From contig JAESRE010000005.1 of assembly GCA_016764775.1 (NCBI GenBank), positions 1 through 33,837 of the forward strand: a stretch of DNA of 33,837 bases, in the 5' to 3' direction. The notes beneath the pieces were generated by a model. The model saw only the letters and a list, made by a program, of their open reading frames with translations. It had not been told where the DNA came from and did no database searches. This DNA is from Alphaproteobacteria bacterium (GTDB lineage: Bacteria; Pseudomonadota; Alphaproteobacteria; Micavibrionales; Micavibrionaceae). The position numbers were made by a program, and so were the translations under genes. Positions 21,076 to 28,635 of this stretch are shown here, in pieces (within the stretch, counting starts at the first letter, position 1; each line of letters starts with the position of its first letter).

Positions 21076-24000
21076 ATGAAAACAAGCACCCGTTATGCTT
21101 TTTTTGTGCTGCTGGTTGTGCTGTACGGCGCAGTCAGCAATGGTGCGCGTGCTCAAGAGGGTGGCTTAACTCAGGATGAGCGCCGCGGCCTCGCTCAGAG
21201 TTTTTTACAGAAAATGAAGTCCGGCTTTTCCAAAGCCGATCGGTTTTTGAACGATCAGCCGATCAAATTATCGGTTGATAAAGAAAATATTCTTACAGAA
21301 GGCGAAGATTTATTACTTCAAGTGCGCTTGGACCGTTCCCTCACGCTTGATGATGTAATTCTTGGCAAAGTGCAAAATCAGGAGGTTTTATTGTCCTTCC
21401 GCGATTTTGTGCGAGTATTGAACCTGCCGATAGACATAGATAGCGATTTAAACGCCCGCGGGTGGTACGTAAAGGAAGCCAATAGTTTTCAATTGAGCGC
21501 GCAAAACGAAGAAGTTGTAAGCGCAGAAGGCAGTTTCGAGTTTCCTGAAAACAGAATTGTGAATCCTGAAGACCTCTATTTTCCGATAGATTCTTATACA
21601 CAGTGGTTCGGCTTCGATTTCGATCTGAGCGTACCAGACCAATCTTTTTTAGTGGCTTCGGATCCGCCTTTGCCGCAGGTGGCTAAATATAAGAGGGCAA
21701 ATAAAAGCCCTACTTTTGTGAAAAGAAAGGAAGCTGAACTGCCGCTAGGGTCTAGAGATGCGGCGATGATCGATTTTCCGCTGATTGATGTAAATACAAA
21801 TTCTACATTCAGCCGAGACGGGCAATCGGATTTGCCGTCACGAACGCGCCATTCGGCAAATATAAGGACTTCGGGTGACTTTCTGAACGGCACATTATTT
21901 ACACAAACATTCCTGACTGACGAAGACCAACTCGATAATATCCGCGCAACATATAAGCAGGAGTCTCTGGAGCCTGAATTGTTGGGGCCGCTCAAAGCCA
22001 GAAAATATCAACTGGGCGATGTTATACAGTCAACCTTGCCGATAGAAGACGGTCGGCGTCAGGAGCTGGGTTTTCAAGTTACAAATGAACACCCATTGCG
22101 CGTATTTAATAAGCCGGTAACAAGTATTAGTGGGAATGTTCCGGCCGGATGGGATGTGGAGCTATACAGAGGGGAGCAAGGTACGCAATTCGTTGATATC
22201 ATTCGAGTTGGGGACGATGGCTTCTACAGCTTTGACGATGTTTTGCTTTTTGATCGGGACAATGTTTTTCTGTTGCGGTTTTACGGCCCGCAAGGCGAAG
22301 AACGCGAGGAATATGTGTCCATTCCCGTAGACAGAACGCTGTCGGAAGGTGAGACAACGTACGATGTTTCATTGACCTTCGACCGGATGCAAGCCTATCG
22401 AAAGAATAAAATTAATGATGAGGATAGGGGCTCGCCTACGCTGAGAGCGTTTGCACAAAAGCCATTGGCGCCAGGGACATTTGGTTCTTTAGGCTTTATG
22501 AGCAATCAGCAAAACGATGAGAGAAACAATGTAGCCTATGCCGGGCTTTCAACGACCGTGAAAGAAGTTCTGGTGGATGCAAGCGTAGGGCTAGATGATG
22601 AAGCGGAAGCAGCTGCCGAGGTCAATGCGCGACTAAGTGCGGGCGAACATAACTTTATCAATAGAAATGAATGGCGTGCAGAGAACTTCGATACGGCAAG
22701 CAACGGAGATGAAAATGACGGCTTTTTCAGGACACAATTAAATGCAAATGGCCCTTTAGGACTTAACTTAGGAAGAGACCCGACATATACAGGATCTGTA
22801 TCTTATTTTGATTCTTCCAATGGCTTTCAAAGTTTCACAGGTAGCGCAGGTGTTGGGACAAGGTTTGGGCGCTTTGGTGTCAGCGAGGCCCTGAGCTATA
22901 CGACGAATAACACAAGCGCAGATGACCAATTTATTTGGACAAACGTGGTAAATGGCCGCTATGGCAAAAATAATATCCGTTTCTTCAGTGATTACGAAAT
23001 TCAGCCTGATGCCGGATTGAAAAGCTTAAGAGCAACATTACGTAGAAATGTGCTGGAAAATTCGACTTTTGATTTAGAATTTACACATCAGGCTGATACG
23101 GATCTTACAGAAGTTTCCTCGCGCTTGAACTGGCAGGCAGGCTTTGCGCGCATATCACCGAGCATCACCTATAATTCCGACAATGACCTTTTCGCCGGTC
23201 TGGCGACCAGTTTCGGTATCGCGAAAGACCCGGTAAACGGTGAGATATATTCATTTGACCGTAACGTAACAAGCAATGGCGCGATGAGTGTCCAGGTCTT
23301 TCTGGATGAAAATGGCGATGGTGTTCTTAATGCAAATGAACAGCCTCTCGAAGGCGTGCAAGTGCAAGGGTTGCAAAATGGTGGTCAGAAAGAAACAAAC
23401 GAAAAAGGCGTGGCATTCTTCAATAATATGGCAGAGCTACGCCGCACGGATGTGGTGATTAATGAAGACAGCCTCAAGGACCCATTCTGGATTTCAGGAT
23501 TTGAAGGTGTGTCTGTTCTACCACGGGAAGGCTATGTAGCCGAGCTGAGTTATCCGGTCCATATAGCGGGTGAGATGGACGGTACTGTTTACAGCCGTGA
23601 TGAAAATCTGGCAGAGCCGCGTCCTTTAAAAGGTATTCCTGTGCATCTCTACAATGCTGACGGTGAAGTGGAGCAAACGGCGACGACCGACTTTGGCGGT
23701 TTTTATATTTTCTCTCGTATTCCGCCGGGCCGCTATCTTTTGGTCATCGATCGCCAAACGGCTGAGACCAATAACATTGTACGCCCGCTGCCGCAGCAGA
23801 TTGAAATCGGCTACGACGGGACCATTATTTACGGTAACGATATTTACGCCGAAGAAGGGCAGGGCGACATACCAAGTGAAATCATGTCCGATCTAACCGA
23901 CTACCGTGAACTTCACCCGCATATCGATTTTGCAACTGACGAGTACAACATTGTGTTGAACCTTGGTGAGTATAATTCCCGCTTGCTGATGTCGACCCAG

Positions 24001-24252
24001 TGGTACCGTTTGCACACGCGTTATCGCCCGATTATTTCCGGTGGTGAATTGCTCGTTCAACCACAGGACAGTTATGCCGATCCTGTAACCGGAAAGCATG
24101 TTTTACGCGTAGGGTACAGAAATGCGGGTATCGAGGATGCCTACGGGAAATGCCGTGCGCTAATGAGTCGCGGTATCGAATGCCTTGTCGAGGTTTATGC
24201 AGGCGCTTATAACAAGGTTGCCTCGACCGAACAGGACATGAAAAAGCTTTAA
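21076..24252 (+). CDS. Usher-like outer-membrane protein with regulatory-like and SPOR-like modules
   Basis: 1058 residues. Signal peptide 1-26 (cleavage after ARA). Residues 70-200 form a periplasmic beta domain (LLLQVRLDRSLTLDDVILG, then GWYVKEANSFQL, WFGFDFDLSVPDQSF). A usher-plug-like segment lies at 355-412 (GWDVELYRGEQ, DGFYSFDDVLLF, LLRFYGPQGEER). About 430-725 is rich in alternating strands and aromatic residues, fitting a beta-barrel. A calcium-loop-like DENGDGVLNANE (744-755) begins an SdrD-type repeat. A carboxypeptidase-regulatory-like domain is at about 835-895 (GGFYIFSRIPPGRYLLVID). A SPOR-like end is at about 1006-1043 with Cys 1026 and 1036. It probably exports or anchors the DUF4402 proteins. 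It differs from FimD-type ushers, which lack these C-terminal modules. Confidence 0.75.
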   Translation: MKTSTRYAFFVLLVVLYGAVSNGARAQEGGLTQDERRGLAQSFLQKMKSGFSKADRFLNDQPIKLSVDKENILTEGEDLLLQVRLDRSLTLDDVILGKVQNQEVLLSFRDFVRVLNLPIDIDSDLNARGWYVKEANSFQLSAQNEEVVSAEGSFEFPENRIVNPEDLYFPIDSYTQWFGFDFDLSVPDQSFLVASDPPLPQVAKYKRANKSPTFVKRKEAELPLGSRDAAMIDFPLIDVNTNSTFSRDGQSDLPSRTRHSANIRTSGDFLNGTLFTQTFLTDEDQLDNIRATYKQESLEPELLGPLKARKYQLGDVIQSTLPIEDGRRQELGFQVTNEHPLRVFNKPVTSISGNVPAGWDVELYRGEQGTQFVDIIRVGDDGFYSFDDVLLFDRDNVFLLRFYGPQGEEREEYVSIPVDRTLSEGETTYDVSLTFDRMQAYRKNKINDEDRGSPTLRAFAQKPLAPGTFGSLGFMSNQQNDERNNVAYAGLSTTVKEVLVDASVGLDDEAEAAAEVNARLSAGEHNFINRNEWRAENFDTASNGDENDGFFRTQLNANGPLGLNLGRDPTYTGSVSYFDSSNGFQSFTGSAGVGTRFGRFGVSEALSYTTNNTSADDQFIWTNVVNGRYGKNNIRFFSDYEIQPDAGLKSLRATLRRNVLENSTFDLEFTHQADTDLTEVSSRLNWQAGFARISPSITYNSDNDLFAGLATSFGIAKDPVNGEIYSFDRNVTSNGAMSVQVFLDENGDGVLNANEQPLEGVQVQGLQNGGQKETNEKGVAFFNNMAELRRTDVVINEDSLKDPFWISGFEGVSVLPREGYVAELSYPVHIAGEMDGTVYSRDENLAEPRPLKGIPVHLYNADGEVEQTATTDFGGFYIFSRIPPGRYLLVIDRQTAETNNIVRPLPQQIEIGYDGTIIYGNDIYAEEGQGDIPSEIMSDLTDYRELHPHIDFATDEYNIVLNLGEYNSRLLMSTQWYRLHTRYRPIISGGELLVQPQDSYADPVTGKHVLRVGYRNAGIEDAYGKCRALMSRGIECLVEVYAGAYNKVASTEQDMKKL

Positions 24253-24353
24253 TGCGCCTGTTCACATTTGCATCCTGAACGTGCATTCTCATCTCGACCT
24301 TAACGGCGAAAGTTTTCGACTAGTCTATACATTATAAGAAAGGGTGATCCCCA

Positions 24354-24821
24354 ATGTTCAAAGCAACAATCACGAACTTGGTATTGGCCTGTTTATTTAT
24401 GGCCGCACCCGCACAAGCCATGGAAGAAATCGCATCCGGCTGGCTGGATAACAAGGCCGTCGGCGGATATGATACCGTGGCATATCATACTCAAGATGAA
24501 GCCGTTAACGGCAAGGATGCATTCAGATCTGTGTGGAAGGCGACCGCGTGGTATTTCGCTTCCGAAGAAAATTTGAATGCATTTGAGGCAACGCCCGAAA
24601 AATATGCCCCGCAATATGGCGGCTACTGCGCATGGAATATGGCACAAGGCAAATTATTACAAGGTGCGCCGACCGTTTGGCATATAGAAGATGGCAAGCT
24701 CTACCTCTATGCCGATCAAGCTGCAAAAGACAAATGGATGCTCAAACGCAAAGGGTTGATCGCTGTTGCGGACAGGAAGTTTCCCGAACTCGTTGTTAAA
24801 TGGAAGCCAATAGAGCGCTAA
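24354..24821 (+). CDS. Exported YHS-domain protein
   Basis: 155 residues with a signal peptide (1-22, cleavage after AQA). The YHS domain spans about residues 30-105: KAVGGYDTVAYHTQDEAVNG, AWYFASEENLNAFEATPEKY, then PQYGGYCAWNMAQGK. YHS domains are thought to bind metal or occur with copper-handling proteins, but stand-alone exported forms have no proven role. AAAGGGTGATC precedes the ATG and TATAAG about 18 nt upstream may be the -10. It follows the usher-like gene by 101 bp and is probably transcribed separately. Its stop overlaps the convergent glycosyltransferase fragment by 4 bp. Confidence 0.88.
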   Translation: MFKATITNLVLACLFMAAPAQAMEEIASGWLDNKAVGGYDTVAYHTQDEAVNGKDAFRSVWKATAWYFASEENLNAFEATPEKYAPQYGGYCAWNMAQGKLLQGAPTVWHIEDGKLYLYADQAAKDKWMLKRKGLIAVADRKFPELVVKWKPIER

Positions 24822-25294
24822 AACAACGCAGCCACAGCTTCGGGAACTTGCAGCAGGTTCGTGGCGACACCAATAACACTCACAAAAACCAACATAGCGA
24901 TGCCATGCATAGCCAATGACCCTAAAGGCCTGGCTGAAAAGTTATCGCTGTCAATTTTTTGTCGGGTCCAGCTTTGCTGATCCATTCTGAACAGCACATA
25001 TGTCTTTACGAGAGCGCCAATAACCTGCCCGTAATAGAGCAGGAACGGATACCGCCAGCTGATTTCATAGCGCGATGTCAGCAGCATCACGGACATAACG
25101 GCTCGGATGAACGCTACCCAGACAAGGTAATACAACAACACCACCCAACCATATTGCAGGCTGAGCATGCCTGCGATTGTGGGGCCAGCCAACGCGGTCC
25201 AGATCGAAAGACGTTGATCCAGAAAAGACCACCAGACAAAGAACGGCATCGACCACGGACCGAGCTTCAGAATACGCGCATTCGTGCGGAGCAT
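24818..25294 (-). pseudogene. C-terminal fragment of an Alg8-type glycosyltransferase (probable remnant)
   Basis: 158 residues with about four hydrophobic segments. The sequence, including LKLGPWSMPFFVWWSFLDQR, FLLYYGQVIGALVKTYVLFR and the RQSWTRQK motif, corresponds to the last third of Alg8-like processive glycosyltransferases (mannuronan synthase family, near 490 residues). The catalytic GT2 domain with its Asp motifs is absent. In-frame codons just upstream of the ATG read SGN, which continues the family's GNMLR segment, but a TGA follows a few codons further up. The coding frame thus seems cut at its 5' end. It may still be translated as a small membrane protein. The family assignment is from memory of the motifs. 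Confidence 0.6.
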
Positions 25295-25375
25295 GTTACC
25301 TGAGGTTGTAAAAAGTGAGGTTTTTCAATGATTTTGGTCAGGTTGTGGACCAAGTTCCCTCCGGCCCATAAATTT

Positions 25376-25405
25376 TTGGCGTGATTTTACAAAATTCGGT
25401 ATAGT
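25376..25405 (+). promoter_or_regulatory. Candidate promoter of the PodJ-like gene
   Basis: TTGGCG (25376-25381), an 18-bp spacer and TATAGT (25400-25405) match consensus at 4 and 5 of 6 positions. The leader to ATG 25447 is about 35 nt and contains GGAG. Confidence 0.5.
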
Positions 25406-25446
25406 GCGATTCTAATATATATTTTTGAGTATTGGAGTTCTTCACT

Positions 25447-27705
25447 ATGGGGTTCAAAAGAACATCAGAGGGTCGTGTATATTTTCACGCACCTGAGGAT
25501 GGCGCAAACGACGACGCAATCAGCACACCCAAAAGCACTAAAAACGGGGAGTCAGCTTACGAGAGCGCGTTTCAACCTCCGCCGTTTTCATCCGCACAAT
25601 CTTCCAGTCCGCAAACGCAAATACAGATTATTGCGTTGCTGAAAGCATTGAACGAGCGTTTGAAGTCCACGCAGAACGAGCGCAATGAAATGGCCAAAGC
25701 GCTCGAGGATTACCGCAAAACGGTTGAAGACCTTCAGAAGAAAGCCGACCTCAACGAAAAAGCGTATAAAACGCTCGAGCAAAAGCTGACCCAAGGTGGC
25801 GGCGGAGATGCGTCCCATGCCGAAATTCTGGCCCGCGATGCCTTGCAGGAACTTGAAGAAACCCGCGCATTGCTAGCCAATATCCAGAGCAAGGCCGAAC
25901 GCGCCGATGCCGGTGTTACGGCTTTGAAAAAGCTGCAGGTTGAACAGGCTGAAAAAATTGCAGTCAGTGTGAACCATGCCGCGGCGTTGACCAAACGCGT
26001 CAAGGACACAGAGTCTCAACAGGAAAAAATCAGTGAGAAGGTGACGGATACACTGGCACAGCAATCCCGTCTTTCCCGCAAGGTCGAAAAAGCAATGGAG
26101 GAGCGCACGCGCTTCCTGCGCAAGCTCGAACGTATCGAGGAAACCGTTTTGCAAACGCGGGATTCCCTAAACGCAAAGGCTATGGTTTTGCTGACCGATC
26201 AGGGAGTCGCGGCACAAACACATGCCGATGCTGCTGCCGAGGCAACACCGATTAAAGACCTGACCAATGCGCAAGACGAAGAAAAGGCTGCTTTGCGTTT
26301 CAAACAAATCGCGGCATCTGCGGCGATTGTCATGCTGGGTATGCTCGGTGCATATGCCTTTACGACCTATATTAATAACCCGACCATCCGAACAGCACCG
26401 ACACCTGCGCCTGAATCGTATCAGACATCCACTGTCAGCGAAGTAAACACCTCCGGCCTGCAAAATAACACAGCACCCATCGGTGAAGTTCGTCCCGCCG
26501 AGAGCATGGAGTGGAGTATTGAGCAGGACAGTTCCCGCTTTGCGGCGCCTGAAAGCGTGGCCTCGAATATTGAAGTTGATGAATCGTCCGATGATATCGG
26601 AACGTTGAACCTGAATGATCAGGACGCTGTAGAAGCGGCCCTGACAGAGAGTCCCGAACAGGTTGCGGCGTTGATGAACAGCATTGAACCGGGTACGGCA
26701 ATGCCTGAAAATGTTGTCCCACCCACACAACAGCAAGAACAGCCTGCAGAAGTTGAAACGGCCCCCGAAACAGAGCAAACCGCGGCGATTGAACCGGCAG
26801 CCGGAACACCTGTTGCAGCTGAACCCGCCAAGGCTCCGGTGAAGTCATCTCCGGCACCGACCATCAAGCCGGATTCAAGTTTGCCTGAAAAAATCGTGCA
26901 GATTGAAGAGCAGGCATTTGCGGGAGTTCCCGAAGCACAGCACGATCTAGCGGCGATTTATACGGCCGGACATGGTGGCGTAGAGCGCGATTATCAGCGC
27001 GCCGCCTACTGGTTCGAGCAGGCAGCCGGAAACGGTGTTGCCAACGCGGCCTATAATCTCGGTGTTCTTAATCATCAAGGGCTGGGCATAGATCAAAATC
27101 TGGATACAGCGATCGGCTGGTACACACGTGCCGCTGAACTTGGCCACCCCGAAGCCCAATACAATCTCGGTATCGCATATATCGAAGGTATCGGCGTGCC
27201 GTATGACGCCGTCAAAGCCGCGGGTTATTTTGAAAGCGCGGCCAACAACAACATCATGGAAGCGGCCTATAACCTCGGTCTGATCTATGAAAACGGATTG
27301 CTGGGCGATGCTCAGCCTGACAAGGCGCTGTTCTGGTACAAGAAAGCCGCCGATCAAGGCAGCCCCGAAGCCGAGCAGGCTCTTCGCCAGCTTGCAAAGT
27401 CGCTGAACATTTCCTTGAGTGAAGTGAACGCGTTAGCCGCAAACATCGCGCCTCAGGCGCAACCGGCAGAAAACGCGGCTCAACAACAGGCCACAGCCTC
27501 CAGTGCAATCGGTAGCGCACAGGCCGTCACGGCTCAAATACAGGAATACCTCATGAAGTCCGGTTTGTATCCGGGACCTGCTGACGGTGTGACTGGTCCG
27601 TTAACGCGTGATGCTATTCGTTCCTACCAGCGTAAGCACGGACTGGATGCTGACGGCGCCGCCACGTCCGAGCTTCTCAGCCATATGTTGTCTAACGACA
27701 GCTAG
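25447..27705 (+). CDS. PodJ-like protein: coiled coil, membrane helix, Sel1 repeats, peptidoglycan-binding domain
   Basis: 752 residues from ATG 25447 (MGFKRTSEGRVYFHAPED). A GGAG lies 9 nt upstream. A TTG at 25432 is possible but lacks a ribosome-binding site. Order: a polar start, a cytoplasmic coiled coil (about 55-245), one transmembrane helix (about 287-307, AASAAIVMLGMLGAYAF), and a Pro/Glu/Ala-rich periplasmic linker (about 310-480). Four Sel1-like repeats follow (about 488-640, e.g. AAYNLGVLNHQGLGI), then a peptidoglycan-binding domain 1 (about 695-745, GLYPGPADGVTGPLTRDAI). This is the architecture of Caulobacter PodJ, which organises the flagellated and piliated pole. Whether it is an orthologue is inference. 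Confidence 0.85.
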   Translation: MGFKRTSEGRVYFHAPEDGANDDAISTPKSTKNGESAYESAFQPPPFSSAQSSSPQTQIQIIALLKALNERLKSTQNERNEMAKALEDYRKTVEDLQKKADLNEKAYKTLEQKLTQGGGGDASHAEILARDALQELEETRALLANIQSKAERADAGVTALKKLQVEQAEKIAVSVNHAAALTKRVKDTESQQEKISEKVTDTLAQQSRLSRKVEKAMEERTRFLRKLERIEETVLQTRDSLNAKAMVLLTDQGVAAQTHADAAAEATPIKDLTNAQDEEKAALRFKQIAASAAIVMLGMLGAYAFTTYINNPTIRTAPTPAPESYQTSTVSEVNTSGLQNNTAPIGEVRPAESMEWSIEQDSSRFAAPESVASNIEVDESSDDIGTLNLNDQDAVEAALTESPEQVAALMNSIEPGTAMPENVVPPTQQQEQPAEVETAPETEQTAAIEPAAGTPVAAEPAKAPVKSSPAPTIKPDSSLPEKIVQIEEQAFAGVPEAQHDLAAIYTAGHGGVERDYQRAAYWFEQAAGNGVANAAYNLGVLNHQGLGIDQNLDTAIGWYTRAAELGHPEAQYNLGIAYIEGIGVPYDAVKAAGYFESAANNNIMEAAYNLGLIYENGLLGDAQPDKALFWYKKAADQGSPEAEQALRQLAKSLNISLSEVNALAANIAPQAQPAENAAQQQATASSAIGSAQAVTAQIQEYLMKSGLYPGPADGVTGPLTRDAIRSYQRKHGLDADGAATSELLSHMLSNDS

Positions 27706-27708
27706 TTT

Positions 27709-28617
27709 CTAGTAACGCTCTGTACGACCAAGAACAGTACTGCGCACCCACCAGTCGGGATTGGTTTCCTTAATGGTCTCGCGGGCTTTTTCAGCTTGTT
27801 CTTGTGTGTCGTACAAACCAAAACATGTTGATCCTGAACCACTCATGCGGGCCATTCGGCATCCGTCGCTGCCTTCGAGTTGCATTAAAGCGTTGCGGAT
27901 ATCCGGCGCAGCCCTGACAGCGGCAGGCATCAATTCGTTCTGGGTCTTTTTCAAATACGCGATAAACGAGTCTTGGTCTTTGAAGCCTGCGGGGCGTTCA
28001 GCGGGCACATTAAACGAGCTTCTGTAATGTTCGAAAATGCCTTTGGTACTGCAATGGATGTTGGGATAAATCAGCACTGCATGTGTTTCGGGGATACGAA
28101 CGGGCGCGCTTAAATTTTCCCCTGCGCCCGCGACAAAACGCGTCTGGCTTTCAAAGCAAACAGGCACGTCCGCGCCCAGCTTCATAAGCAGATCCATCAG
28201 CATGGATTGGTCATGTGCGATTTTCCAGTAACGGCATAACCCCCATAAGGCCGCCGCTGCATCGGCGGACCCGCCACCGATACCGGCGCCAAGGGGAAGG
28301 TTCTTGCCCAACGTAATTGAAAAGCTCGGGGTGCGGTTGGTCATCCGCGCAAGCGCCCAAACCGCCCGCACCACCAGATTTTTTGAATCGGGGCGCGCCG
28401 ATTTGTCGGCTTCATCAAAACTGCCCGCCATCGGACCGTTAATGTCGAAGGAAAACCCGTCCATCGGGCTGATGGAAATAACATCTCCGATATCGGCAAA
28501 GGTGATCAGAGAATCCAGAGAATGCAAGCCATCGGACCGCTTGCCGGTAATGTGCAGAAACAGGTTGATTTTAGCGGGAGCAAAAATCTGGAAACTTTGA
28601 GGCGGCGCTGCTGTCAT
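27709..28617 (-). CDS. ispE: 4-diphosphocytidyl-2-C-methyl-D-erythritol kinase
   Basis: A GHMP-family kinase that phosphorylates CDP-methylerythritol, the fourth step of the MEP (non-mevalonate) isoprenoid pathway. K16 lies in the APAKINLFLH start. The ATP loop is LPLGAGIGGGSADAA (108-122), and the catalytic D150 is in KLGADVPVCF. Length 302 is normal. It lies 18 bp behind the TPR gene on the same strand. The ETF-QO, TPR, ispE order is one I associate with alphaproteobacteria. It is convergent with the PodJ-like gene, with 3 bp between stops. Confidence 0.95.
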   Translation of the reverse strand: MTAAPPQSFQIFAPAKINLFLHITGKRSDGLHSLDSLITFADIGDVISISPMDGFSFDINGPMAGSFDEADKSARPDSKNLVVRAVWALARMTNRTPSFSITLGKNLPLGAGIGGGSADAAAALWGLCRYWKIAHDQSMLMDLLMKLGADVPVCFESQTRFVAGAGENLSAPVRIPETHAVLIYPNIHCSTKGIFEHYRSSFNVPAERPAGFKDQDSFIAYLKKTQNELMPAAVRAAPDIRNALMQLEGSDGCRMARMSGSGSTCFGLYDTQEQAEKARETIKETNPDWWVRSTVLGRTERY

Positions 28618-28635
28618 ATATCGGGTTTAAATGCA

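Noticed and set aside
18851-24252. A mobile island carrying the DUF4402 locus
   Set aside because: The stretch is more AT-rich than its neighbours, but no integrase, transposase, tRNA target or flanking direct repeats are visible.
25432-25446. TTG start five codons upstream for the PodJ-like protein
   Set aside because: The GGAG ribosome-binding site overlaps this TTG and is correctly spaced for ATG 25447 instead.
25447-27705. Repeated sequence within the PodJ-like gene as a possible DNA repeat array or CRISPR
   Set aside because: The periodicity is at protein level (Sel1 repeats, about 36 residues). The DNA is too divergent for a repeat array.
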